DNA from: Acanthococcus lagerstroemiae
Taxonomy: Eukaryota > Arthropoda > Insecta > Hemiptera > Eriococcidae
Reading direction: 5' to 3'
DNA length: 64,000 bases
NCBI GenBank assembly: GCA_031841125.1
Contig: CM063106.1
Location: 18,600,001 to 18,664,000, forward strand
This document shows positions 1-10,473 of this stretch, piece after piece (positions within the stretch are counted from its first letter, which is position 1; each line of letters starts with the position of its first letter). The notes under the pieces are model-generated. The model did no database searches. It was given only the letters and a program-made list of their open reading frames with translations, and was not told the origin of the DNA. The translations under genes were made by a program, and so were the position numbers.

Positions 1-39
1 TAGTGGGAGCTACTTCCCCCTCCCCCGTAGGAGTTTTTC

Positions 40-300
40 ACTCAGCAGTTGGGAAAATTTATCATTTCAGTCAGGCGAGTAGGAAAAATCCAACAAGTTA
101 AGAGTTTTTTGTTTTGTTTTGTTTTATTTTGCTTTGATACTTGGGAACTGAGTTGAGAAGTTGGGAAAACCCAACAAGACAAAAGGTTTTTCTTCTTTTG
201 TATTGATACTCGGGAGTTTTGAGTTGAGTCAGTTGGAAAATCCAACAGGTCGAAGAAGGTGTTTTTTTTTTCGCTTTGATACTTGGGAATTCTGAACTGA
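40..300. repeat. degenerate tandem repeat, about 80-bp unit
   Basis: Three to four diverged copies of a unit with TTTGATACTTGGGA, then GAGTTGAG, AGTTGGGAAAA, CCAACA and a T-rich stretch follow one another. Copies start near 60, 135 and 210, with a last partial copy near 275. No coding potential was seen. Confidence 0.65.
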
Positions 301-339
301 GTCCGTTGGGACTTTCACAATTTTTAATCCCCCAGGCAA

Positions 340-1235
340 AACTGTTTGGTACGTTCCTGGTCGCCTAATATTTTACCAGTTTATTGTACTTTTTTATTTT
401 TTCTAAATTTATTGTATCCGATAAGAGATTGTAAAACTCCTCGGCATTTGCGTCTTCTGACACCGCTGTAGGCAGGGTTTGAAAGCCATATTATACAGCT
501 ATCGGCTTTTGGCCATCTCTGGTTCGGCTAAGGCTTCCAACTTTTGGCTGGAGTCAGAAAAATTCTTTATCTTTTGGCTATCAGCTATTGGCTATCGGGT
601 TTCCAGAGTTTTTTTAATCAATCAGTAATAATTATTTTAAAAAAAGGCCCTATATCTACTAACATAAGTTCAAGAGAAAAGAACCTAAAATAAATGAGTT
701 TTTGGTCCTTAGTTGATTAATTTAGAGAAGCCTCCCGAAGCCCAAAAGTCGAATAAGAAGCCGAAAGAATATGACTCATGCTTACAGCTTTGGGCTTTTA
801 CAAAATTGGCTGAAGCTATCGGCTTCCGGCTTTGTTTACAGGCCATTTATCGACTTTCGACTTACAGCTATCGGCTTCTGGCTGACTTTCAAACCCTGAC
901 TGTAGGGGCGTATATTTGAATCACTGTTATTGGAATTTTCTCAATTTGTAATTTCAGGATTGCTATCCTGTCTGAGATACCCTTTGCTTCTTTGACGCTG
1001 TTTTTCAATTCCGGTTTAATCATAAATCTCACTCCCTTTTGCCTTAAGTCGTTCTCTATTTTAAAGAATGTGAAGTTTTTGTGGGTGTGGGAAAGCCTTT
1101 CGCCTTTTCTTCGTACTTCCGATAAACCTAAATTATCAATCTTTGGTTCTTCAAGTGCTTTTTTCCAGAGCTGATCTATTGCTTTCTCCCAACAAGGTAC
1201 ATACATTTGGAGAACCTATAGTAATTTCGTAATTT
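340..1235 (-). mobile_element. non-LTR retrotransposon endonuclease remnant, interrupted by a MITE
   Basis: The minus strand carries a degraded apurinic-like endonuclease domain of the kind in RTE-type LINEs and craniofacial development protein 2-like ORFs. Visible pieces are a frameshifted TLLGE-like start near 1225-1200, LGLSEVRRKGE near 1130, KGISDRIAILKLQI near 970 and ITVIQIYAPT near 915. The frame breaks at 898 where a MITE begins. It resumes beyond 472 with AVSEDANAEEFYNLL, which suits the family continuation after YAPT. The copy then decays near 380. No reverse transcriptase is present here. It is an inactive fragment. Confidence 0.75.
473..898. mobile_element. hAT-type MITE inserted in LINE remnant
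   Basis: The 426-bp element starts CAGGGTTTGAAAG and ends in its reverse complement CTTTCAAACCCTG. It is flanked by GCTGTAGG (465-472) and ACTGTAGG (899-906), an 8-bp target duplication with one mismatch as expected for hAT elements. The interior repeats TATCGGCTTY motifs and encodes nothing. Removing it restores the LINE reading frame across YAPT. Confidence 0.85.
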
Positions 1236-1664
1236 CTGTTTTGTCTCTGAAGTTTTCACGGCTTTTTTCTTTTGGGGAGGGTATAAATGGGTAAGGGTGA
1301 GGGTGAGGTATTTTGGTCGTTTGCTGCCTCGCTAATCAAGCTTGCTGGACTCTGGAGGATAGAAGAAAGTGTATTTGTTATCAAGGCAAGATTAACCTCC
1401 TGAAAATATTTAGTAGACTGGAATATTAAAACTCTGAGTACGTGCACTCATATCGAATACATTCAGGATGTGGTTTTCCTCACAAGATTCACTTCACTCA
1501 ATCCACAGACTAATGCTACTCCCCCTCCCATCCGATACTCAGCAATGAATTTAATACTGACTCTTTTGTCCAATATTTTCATCTTCCAACACAACAGTTA
1601 TCTAAATCATTATGCCCTCCAACCCAACTGTCTCAACCTTTAACCTCAGTTTGTGTACTTACAG
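1236..1664. other. probable intron, no feature seen
   Basis: This AT-rich stretch lies upstream of a strong acceptor (pyrimidine-rich, TTACAG at 1659-1664). No convincing upstream exon was found. Earlier exons of the plus-strand gene are probably left of the window, or were missed if small. Confidence 0.5.
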
Positions 1665-3446
1665 GTCGACACTGAACTCGAATACGCGGATGACGTCAAC
1701 AGCACCGTGCCCGACTCGGATACGCCTCCAAAACGACCCTGTCGCAGACGCAATCCATCGCTGGTCGACGAGGACCGTACGTCCCGCGAGGTCGAATCGC
1801 TGCCCTCCGAGAAGTCTGTCAAGGATGACATGCCATTCTACGATTCCGACTCGAAAGACGGCAACGGCTACGCGGTAATCGGCGCGTCCGAATCGCGTCG
1901 AGAATCGAAAGCCGAATCCGAGGACTCGCGATCGATGCCCCGACGTGTGAGTAGAAGAATATCGGACTTTTTCACCTTACCTCGCATCCGAGTGCCCACC
2001 AACTACGTCCCATCTGCCCCGCAGACTCTGGATCGCCGAAGACTTCCGAGTCCGTCGAGACCGCCACGGCGCAGCCGTCCCAACCGCGAACCGGTATACA
2101 CAAATGAAGAAAACGCAACAGACACGCGGTCCGAGATCAACTTTGAGGAAGAAGAGCAACTCAACTTCAACCTAGCAACCGAGGACGATCAGGAAGAGGA
2201 GGACTCGAAGAACCTGCGAACGGACGACATTTTAGAGAAGATGAAAAGTCGACCGCTACCGCCGCCACCGAGACCACTGCGTAAGCCGAAAGACGACCAC
2301 AAAAGCGACTACAGCCAGTGCAAAAAGAAGCTCGGAACGTGCGAAAACAATCTCAATCAGAATGTCGAAGAGAAGATCATAAACACGAGCGAGATTCACG
2401 GCACCCTCAGATCCACCTGGAGCTCGCGAGAAACGAGAACCGTGATGTCCGACTTTGAGAGGACAACTCGAGAGCAAAGCCACGAAACTTTTACCGAAAA
2501 TGGCTTTCCTACTCACAGTTCACGTTCGAGTATCGAGCGGAGAGAGGGAAGCGTGCATCCTGACGATGACGAGAAAGCAAAGACTGATACAAGGCAAAGA
2601 TTCCAAGAAATCGGGGCAAAAAACGAATCCACGAACGAGTGTTCGAATTCGAACACTCGTTCTGAATCCAATAACGAAATATCCAGACGAGCATTCTTCA
2701 ATACCAATGTCTTCACTCAGACGAGTCAATCGACTGAGATATGTCCCAACGAGAACAGAGATTTGACGAGAGAACCTGTCAATGTTATCACCGCTTGTAA
2801 GCTCAACGTTTCCGAGCTGAATGTGGGCAGGCTCAACATTAATGAAATCGAATCCTCCAAATTAGTAGCCTCGACTGTAGAGAGTTCAACGCTGCAAGTA
2901 TCTGACGTACGAACCGAAACAGGAAACCTAGTCTTCAATTCCATCGACTGCTCCGAATGCTTATCTAGTCCCGAGCAATGCCAGATCTTGGAGGTTACAG
3001 ATCTGAAAGAATCGACGCCTCAAAAAGAAATCGAATCAACCGACACGCAGTCAACAAGATCACGTTTTTCGTCTATGATTCCGGAGGTCGGATCGGACGA
3101 GGAATCCGGAGGCACAGTCACGAAGGCGATTCGACCGAGTCGACGAAAACAGTCAGTGAAGCGGGATGAGGTAGCAGTACAGCCAACGCCACCGGAAAAC
3201 AATCGACCCTCTCTGGCCGAACTGATGTGCCAAATACTTCAAATATGCCATAGCAGCATAGGCCAGGCCATCCATTCGCTACTTGAACAGGTCATACCAG
3301 AGGATCGAGAGAAGCGTAGTGAAGTGCAGGCAGCTATTTGGGTCATTACGATCATTGTAGCCGGCTGTCTCATGCTCGGTTTACAGACTAATGAGAAGAT
3401 AGTACACCACCATCATTGGGACTTTCATTTTCCACCACCGCATTGA
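1665..3446 (+). CDS. KASH-like tail-anchored protein, last exon (593 codons)
   Basis: The open frame runs from an acceptor at 1664/1665 (phase 0) to TGA at 3444-3446. It gives 593 C-terminal residues; the N terminus is outside the visible exon. Most of it is charged, disordered sequence rich in Arg/Ser/Glu, with proline patches such as RPLPPPPRPLRKPK. A stretch near codons 375-425 repeats short Leu/Val-Asn/Ser motifs (KLNVSELNVGRLNINEI). At the very end come a hydrophobic span (from AAIWVITIIVAG, about codons 556-573), about 20 residues and the terminus FPPPH. A single C-terminal membrane span plus PPPX at the end is the hallmark of KASH proteins, which bind SUN trimers in the perinuclear space and link nuclei to the cytoskeleton. 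The tail is short, His-rich and lacks the Cys used for SUN disulfides. Klarsicht/nesprin identity is not established. The exon is far more GC-rich than its surroundings. Confidence 0.7.
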   Translation, partial: VDTELEYADDVNSTVPDSDTPPKRPCRRRNPSLVDEDRTSREVESLPSEKSVKDDMPFYDSDSKDGNGYAVIGASESRRESKAESEDSRSMPRRVSRRISDFFTLPRIRVPTNYVPSAPQTLDRRRLPSPSRPPRRSRPNREPVYTNEENATDTRSEINFEEEEQLNFNLATEDDQEEEDSKNLRTDDILEKMKSRPLPPPPRPLRKPKDDHKSDYSQCKKKLGTCENNLNQNVEEKIINTSEIHGTLRSTWSSRETRTVMSDFERTTREQSHETFTENGFPTHSSRSSIERREGSVHPDDDEKAKTDTRQRFQEIGAKNESTNECSNSNTRSESNNEISRRAFFNTNVFTQTSQSTEICPNENRDLTREPVNVITACKLNVSELNVGRLNINEIESSKLVASTVESSTLQVSDVRTETGNLVFNSIDCSECLSSPEQCQILEVTDLKESTPQKEIESTDTQSTRSRFSSMIPEVGSDEESGGTVTKAIRPSRRKQSVKRDEVAVQPTPPENNRPSLAELMCQILQICHSSIGQAIHSLLEQVIPEDREKRSEVQAAIWVITIIVAGCLMLGLQTNEKIVHHHHWDFHFPPPH

Positions 3447-4830
3447 TGACGTGTATCTTGCGAGCCAGGTTTTAAGAAGAAGCACGTCAGGCATATAGGC
3501 ATGAACTAATTTATTGTAAATCCGATAGCTGCATTTAAAAACGTGGTTTTCAAATTTTAGATGGCTGCGGCAAACGAGTTGAGAAGCTCAGCGGTAGATA
3601 GATGCTTGGAATTTTAAAGAAAGTAGTGATATTTTTATTTCGTAATTTTGTATGTAAGATTATTGCCAAGTTGCAATTAAATGTACCTACTCCAGTTGTA
3701 TTCAATCCTTCTTCATTTTCAACGATTATACATACCAGTGCATTATGAATCCCTTTCTTACTAAGGTGTTACAATGTTATGAATTTTTTTTTTTTTTGCC
3801 AATATTTGCCAAAGTTACCTCAATCACTCTGGTCACTGATGCAATACTCGAAAAGGTACCTAGTTTCCAGGGTCAGAGGTGCGGTGTCTGGGGAGCCACT
3901 TTGGCGTGCGTGCATCGCCATACGCTCCACCAAGCATTAGGTATAGTTACCTCGAAACCCAACTACAACGGAATATTCAAGCCAGACAGTGAATACTGTT
4001 ACATATACATACATTTGCAAAACAGGCAGAAGTTCTTATATAATGCCGAATAAAAGAACATGAAAAAACCACAAATATTCAAATATGCCAAATTATTCTT
4101 CGGAAAACACTTCAGTGTATACAAAATACTTACAATACCAAACAACACAAGGAAAAGAAAATTACAATGATAAAAAGAAGAACAAAACAATATATCAATA
4201 AACACAACTACAAACTTTTGACAGTGAACTACTTTTTACACTCATAATAAGAACGCAATAGTGTCCCTCGAACAAATATCGACACGTCAAATCCTTCAAT
4301 TTTTCAACACGACATCGACTTCGATGTAGAAATCTATGCAGAAGTCCATGTCAGAATGGTAAATTGACTTTATACTATCGAATTCTCCATCAAATTCAAC
4401 CACAATGTCCCGTCAGAAAAATGACAGATTTTGAATATTGAGAAGAGTCTATTTTTATATTGACTATGTTTCAAGGGAATTAATCTTTGAATACTTCGGG
4501 TACCTGATAAGTGGCCCCAAATATATGAACTCCTCCGGATCCATATGATGGGGGAAGTCGAAGGGAAAACATCAGTCAGGAGGAAGAGATGACCCTCCTG
4601 ACTTAGAAGCATTAAGCACTGGACCAACTGGGGTATGGAGGCTCACTCAGGATTGGGAGCTGTTCCAGGACCTCAATTATCGGGTTGTCGCATAAGGCTG
4701 GGTTCAGCCGCACTCCAAAAGAAGGAAAAAAACAGTACATTAATAGACAGAGCTTGGCCCTCATGACTACAACCAACAACAAAAATAAAAACACAAACGC
4801 TAACTTGAAAATTTGAATATATCATACTAT
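3447..4830. other. 3' UTR and intergenic DNA
   Basis: The 3' UTR of the KASH-like gene probably ends near 3680-3700 after an ATTAAA motif (3677). The rest is AT-rich with one dispersed-repeat copy (3850-3945). No coding sequence was recognised. Confidence 0.5.
3850..3945 (+). repeat. dispersed GCATCGCCATACG repeat, copy 1
   Basis: The core reads GGTGCGGTGTCTGGGGAGCC, then ACTTTGGCGTGCGTGCATCG and CCATACG. Near-identical copies lie at 9921-10018 (plus) and 5935-6022 (minus). The family is not identified; it could be part of a SINE or MITE. Confidence 0.6.
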
Positions 4831-5393
4831 ACATATATAAAATTCAGTTGGTCTTTCCAACACAATTCTATGAGCTATCCACTTTCATAGATATCTCTCC
4901 TTCCCGTTTATATTCTGGTTTTAGCGACTAAGCTTATTTCGTGCATCTGAAGGCGGTCCGGTTAGTACCGGCCTGTAACTGCTCGACGTTATCATATTAT
5001 TTAATGTTCATTCTTTTTATATCGCTGGTACCTTGTAGTTCTCTCGCGTTATATTTTGTAACTACGAACATTTATTTCGATTTGTAAGATCAATCAATGA
5101 TGAAATCTAAATATTCAATTTTATTCGATGTAAAACGAGCAAATCGAAATAAATGTTCGTAGTTACAAAATATAACGCGAGAGAACTACAAGGTACCAGC
5201 GATATAAAAAGAATGAACATTAAATAATATGATAACGTCGAGCAGTTACAGGCCGGTACTAACTGGACCGCCTTCAGATGCACGAAATAAGCTAAGTCGC
5301 TAAAACCAGAATACAAAGGGGAAGGAGAGATATCTATGAAAGTGGATAGCTCATAGAATTGTGTTGGAAAGACCAACTGAATTTTATACATAT
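4831..5393. repeat. near-perfect 254-bp inverted repeat, 55-bp spacer
   Basis: The arms at 4831-5084 and 5140-5393 are reverse complements. By eye there are four mismatches and one 2-nt length difference, i.e. over 98 percent identity. The spacer is 5085-5139. A transcript would fold into a long hairpin of about 250 bp. No ORF and no clear target duplication were seen. It could be a long-TIR MITE or a hairpin-RNA (endo-siRNA) locus; the sequence does not decide. Confidence 0.9.
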
Positions 5394-6547
5394 GTCTTTT
5401 TTTTGGGGGGGGGGGGGCGGAGCCATTTTCGAAGACATTCAAAGCGTTCAAGAAGCTAGGCTACCTTATTGTACGAAACTCCTTTTAAAAAACAAGGATA
5501 CCTTTATTTTCTTCTATAAAAATATGGCTGTGGATGTATGATTATAGTAACAGCCACAGTTGCGACTCGAATCAAATGTGCGAAGTAAGAGGGTACACAC
5601 CTGACTTAATAAGAAGAGAATTATAATTTTCAGTTGTTATAGGCATAGTACAACATGTAAAGAATACCAACATATACACACAAGCCCCATAAGACCAAAC
5701 AATTTAGTACCGTCATAAACACCAAAATAGTAGCACATTCCTTACTACTGCAATAGGACCATTACTGTGAATTACATACAAGACAACAAAGACAGGGGAA
5801 AAGATAACCATCAACAACACCAATATACCAACTTCAAACTGTAGACAACATGAAAAATAAAATAATTCAGGAGTAATAAACAGAGTGAACAAGTACAGAC
5901 TATACAGACGTCTTCAATTATCAATAACATAAAACTTCGATGATAGCGGGGCATATGGCAATGCATGCACGCCAAATTGCGGCCTTGGGACACCACACCC
6001 CCTATACCGGAGAGTCTGTGTTAGGATAATACTTATAACATAAAACTTTAGGTGTAACATCGGGGATAAGCAACCAATTATCAAACATGTAATAAAAAAT
6101 GGCAATACAGAGACTAAAGGACATGATTTATATGGTATTACTTTCAAAGCTGATTACAATGCCGTGTGCCATTTTTCCTTTGCACGTCTCAATTCGTTGT
6201 AAATTTGACTGAAGTTTCGAAAATTGCTGAAATCGAGATACTTTGGAACAAGATATAATAAATTTTGGAGGTGAATTTGAGTTCTCTTTTTGGTACTATT
6301 GTGTTATTTACATGTAGGAGCGTACACTGCGAGATTTTCAGGTAAATCTGATGAAAACTAAACAAGTTATTGAAGTTTTTAGGAAAAGTTTCTTAAGAAC
6401 ACTATTTGTTTGCTTCGAGAAAATGTAATTTTTAATACGTTGCATTATTGTTTAATTGGCGTGATTTCGTCTGAGAATACATTATATTCACATCTCTGTA
6501 GAAAGTAACAAAAGAATGAATTCCTAAAGGCTTTTATAAGCTCTAGA
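5394..6547. other. intergenic, low complexity
   Basis: A run of 13 G at 5405-5417 and AT-rich DNA. One minus-strand copy of the dispersed GCATCGCCATACG repeat is present. No gene was recognised. Confidence 0.5.
5935..6022 (-). repeat. dispersed GCATCGCCATACG repeat, copy 2
   Basis: The reverse complement carries GGTGTGGTGTCCCAAGGCC and TTTGGCGTGCATGCATTGCC, matching the copies at 3850 and 9921. Confidence 0.55.
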
Positions 6548-7302
6548 AGTAGAGCTCTCTGTATACTTTGTGTGAGTACGGATCGTCCGCCATTTTGACT
6601 CCAACTGCACCCGTGGATGCCGAACTGACTACACGGTACTGGTGTTAGAAAAATGCAAAAATCATTGTTCCCATTTCCGTTTGTTCTTCTTTAACTACTG
6701 CATGGTTCTCATTCATGTTCTTTGTTCTCCTTCCCTTAAAATTACCAACATTCCTGTTCTCGTTCCCATTCCCGTTCTTGTTCCCACCTTAGTCCTGTTC
6801 CCGTTCTCGTTCTCAATACCATCATATTCTCGTTCTCAATCTCATTCTCATTTTGAGAACGAGAACATGCTGTTTTTCTTCTCGTACTTGTTCGTTCTTC
6901 CAACACTGGCGCAGTGCTGCAGTTTTATTTCTTCATTTAAAAAATATACAATATTGGTTTTAGGCTTTCAGAATTTTACTTTTGCGCCAGCTGCAAAGAT
7001 GGTGGAAGAACACAAAAATCATCTTGTTCCCGTTCTCATTCATTCTTCTCCAACTGCATGGTTCTTGTTCCTCACGTTCTCCTTACCTTATAATTACCAA
7101 CATTCCTGTTCTCGTTCTCAATCCCATCATGTTCTTGTTCTTATTCTTGTTCTGAGAACAAGAACATGCCGTTTTTCTTCTCGTTCTCGTTCGTTCCTCC
7201 AACACTGTGTGGTATATTCGACTTCGGCATCCACGGGTACGGTTGGAGTGAAAGTGGCGGACAATTGTACTCATACAAAGAACTTATACAAAGAGCTCTA
7301 CT
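6548..7302. mobile_element. TIR element with GTTCTC-rich core and internal duplication
   Basis: The ends share an inverted repeat of roughly 80-90 bp beginning AGTAGAGCTC and including CCGTGGATGCCGAA. The interior is a GTTCTC/GTTCCC-like simple repeat on which open frames arise by chance. A block with ACTGCATGGTTCT and AATTACCAACATTCCTGTTC occurs twice (about 6647-6890 and 7011-7160). The target duplication is unclear. A related palindrome lies at 63807-63943. Confidence 0.7.
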
Positions 7303-7768
7303 GAAGGTCAAAATACAGGAATGACATAGAAATTTCCCATTTGTATATTGAAAGTTTTGTACTTGGCAACGCTGATTCTCTGTTGTCCCTCCGACCATTT
7401 AGAAATGGTCTAAGATACAAAAGAAGAGCAGCGTGACCACTGTGGTTTATGAAAAGTCTTCCCGAAAAATACATGCAGGTACCTACTCCAAAACGAACAC
7501 TACAGGTACTATATATAAGAGTCTACAAATTAAATATGTCATTAAAAAAGGTTCAAGCTCTTAATTCCCTTGATTATTTCGATGAGTCATGGTTAAGTTA
7601 ATACAGAGTAACTTCACAAAGTTCACAATTTTGAACATTTTTCATACTTTCAAACGCATGTTCCAAAAAAAAACTAGAAGTTCCAGAGAATAATAGCCAA
7701 TGGCATCGTATATAGCGTTGAAAATACTTTCAGAATCACCTAATGGTATTTGTGGAACAGATAAAAAG
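7303..7768. other. intergenic, no feature seen
   Basis: Unremarkable AT-rich DNA between two mobile elements; no exon-like ORF with homology was recognised. Confidence 0.4.
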
Positions 7769-8108
7769 CAGCCCCGTAGCCATAGGTGTGGGGTAAGCTG
7801 GGGCTGAGCCCCCTCTAAAGGTATCTTAAGCCCCCCTAGGCAAAGATACAACCATTTTAAAAAATCATCATAATCATCATATTACGCTGAACGAGAAAGA
7901 AAGAAGGGATGAAGAGAATTAATATATCACAGAAACATTTTAGAATTTAGAACAAAAACTTGTTTAACTAATTTGGACTCTTGGATTGGGAATGGGATTT
8001 CGAAAAAAAACATGTTTTAGAGGTGAAAAATTACTCATTTTCGCATATTTTTAATTCAATTTCAGGTGCTTTGGGAGTAATTCGCCCCCCCCCCCCGCTA
8101 CACCACTG
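7769..8108. mobile_element. possible hAT-like MITE with GTAGC ends
   Basis: The left end CAGCCCCGTAGCCATAGG and the right end, read inverted, CAGTGGTGTAGCGGGG resemble the ends of the clearer element at 47777-47947. The sides do not share a visible 8-bp duplication, so the limits are uncertain. Confidence 0.4.
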
Positions 8109-9864
8109 CCTCGTAGAAATCTTCACATAATATACTATGTGTATCCTCAAGACCCCTCCCTCCTCGGTAAACAGTCAGCACCCCACTATTGCAGATGGCA
8201 GATGGCTGGCTATGGGCCTGACAAAAAGTTGAAATTTGTTGTGTATTGTAATTAATTACAACGGTGTGTACCAACTTGAATGGAGGAAAAGCAGAAGTTT
8301 ACAACCAGAACGAAAAAACATGAAACATCAAAGATGACACCCGAATGACGACCAACATAACAATCCATACCTAACAAATCCCAAGTGCTGACGACGCGAA
8401 ACAAAACGAAAGAAAACTGTAACAATAACAAATCAAAGTAATCAACAACATGAAAACAGAACTAAGCACACAATTTACAACCAACTTCAGAAGTGAACCA
8501 CTCCTCACAGTACTGACAACTTGGCAGATATTGGACCAACAGACCAGACCATAACGCCAATAAAAGACATGCAGAACACAACATGATTACAATACGGTAC
8601 CACCTCGATTATATCATATACCACATGTTGGTTACAACAATCTGTGAGAGAACTTACTGTAAAATAAAACGTATCTTTTTTATACAACCAAATATCTATT
8701 TACACAATGAAGAATGGAAAAACATGGACTCGAAACATTAAATTATACCAGAGTACAGCTTTCCGTAAAAAGGAATACCTATAACTCAAGTTATAATAAT
8801 TAAAAATTAGGCAAAGGATATCAGTTGGTAGTATACATATATAGTGTAATTCTGGACCACTTTTTTCCATCTTGGGTTGACGAGGTAAATTTATACGATC
8901 AATTTTAAGACATTTTATTTATTTCTATTAATTCATTCATTCATTCATTTTTTTTTTAATTTTTTTTCTTACTTGTACCGGTCCCCGTTAGAAATTGTAC
9001 AAAATTATAGACCTAGGAAAAAAAAAAGTATGAATTATGAGATTTATCTCGTTGATTTAAAGAAAATGAGCGAGATGAGATGAAGTTAAAAAAGGGATAG
9101 AAAGTGAGTGAATTGTGTTTTGGTTACTGGTCAGGCACACTTTTAATGATTACTTATGGTATGATTAAGTATCACTTATCGTATTTTTAAGTATTGGCAT
9201 TATGAGGATATTGCTCAATGGGGGGTACCTGTACCTGTACTTCACAAAATACCAACTTTAGGGTGATATGCGAGGGACAATAATATACCAAATTGAGTAG
9301 ATACAAATTTCCGTTGAGTTTAGACTCAAGAAAGAGAAGTCAACATGCAGAATCTATCACTTTTTTGACATGTGGTCAAATTTAATACGAAATTCGACAC
9401 AAAAGTCGAGCTACCATCCAAAGGCCAATATCCCCATTCTCGCTCAACAAAATAAGTCTGTCTGCTCCCTCTAGACCAGGTAGGAATCGTGATCTATTTC
9501 AAATCCCACGAGTTTCGGGATGACACCTCTCAATCGTGTTTTGCGGTCCTGTAATAAAGTCATTAAAGTTAATAATTCGATTGATGTATTTTTTGACAGT
9601 AGAGTGACGTCCTCAAAAAAGGTATGAAACGTCTTAATGCAAATTCACAAGTAAAATAATAGGTGCCTTGTTCTTCGGTCGCAGCCCCTCCGATAAATCT
9701 TGGATGAAGGGGAAACAAGTGCGGGCGGGCGGGGGGGGGGGGGTTATACGGAGGTCAACTTGCCCCATTGTTAGAACTTTTTTTTGTTTTTCTGATTTTA
9801 TTTTATTATATTTTATTAAAATATTATTATACTTTTTTTTTTTAAATTAGGTATTTTTCTTTTT

Positions 9865-9895
<31 letters not shown>

Positions 9896-10473
9896 CTACT
9901 GTTATTCCCCTTGGCACTAATGCGATGCCCGAAAGGGTAGTTTCCGGTGTTGGGGGTGCGGTGTCTCAGGGGCCACTTTGGCATGCGTGCATCGCCATAC
10001 GTCCCACCACACCACTACTACTGTTATTATTGTACTCTCTTGTAATTAGCCCTCAGGCTGTTAGAGAGCACATTAACATTTTTCAAATAAATACAAAAAT
10101 AAATATCGATAATATAACAAACCTAACTTCGGTATCAAATTCTATATCAGACTCGGCCATACTCTCTCGTTAAAAAAGGTGACAAATTCTAAATATCAAC
10201 AAGAGATGATTATTTTATATCGAGTTTCAAAAGGAAGATAATGAACATACATGAACAAAAACAAAACCCCAATATTCATAAGTGGACGCACATTCTCAAG
10301 TATTGTGGCTTTCAAAAACTAAATCATATAGTATTCAAGGTACGCTTTCTTTTCTAGTAACAAGTTATAATGAAGAACAAAATCACAGATGATGATGTAA
10401 AACTTTCAGGAACAAAATAAGTAAATTTATTTACAAGAATTATTTACAGAACTGGACAAATTTACCGTTGAGT
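8109..10473. other. intergenic DNA with simple repeats
   Basis: AT-rich sequence with a T-rich tract near 8950, a G run near 9729, an (ATT)n microsatellite at about 9868-9895 and one dispersed-repeat copy at 9921-10018. No gene was recognised. Confidence 0.5.
9921..10018 (+). repeat. dispersed GCATCGCCATACG repeat, copy 3
   Basis: It carries GGGTGCGGTGTCTCAGGGGC and GCATGCGTGCATCGCCATAC, matching the copy at 3850. Confidence 0.6.

Noticed and set aside
6642..7304. 220-codon open frame on the plus strand
   Set aside because: It lies wholly in a TIR element and its composition (Phe/Leu/Val/Pro from GTTCTC repeats) is a by-product of simple sequence.
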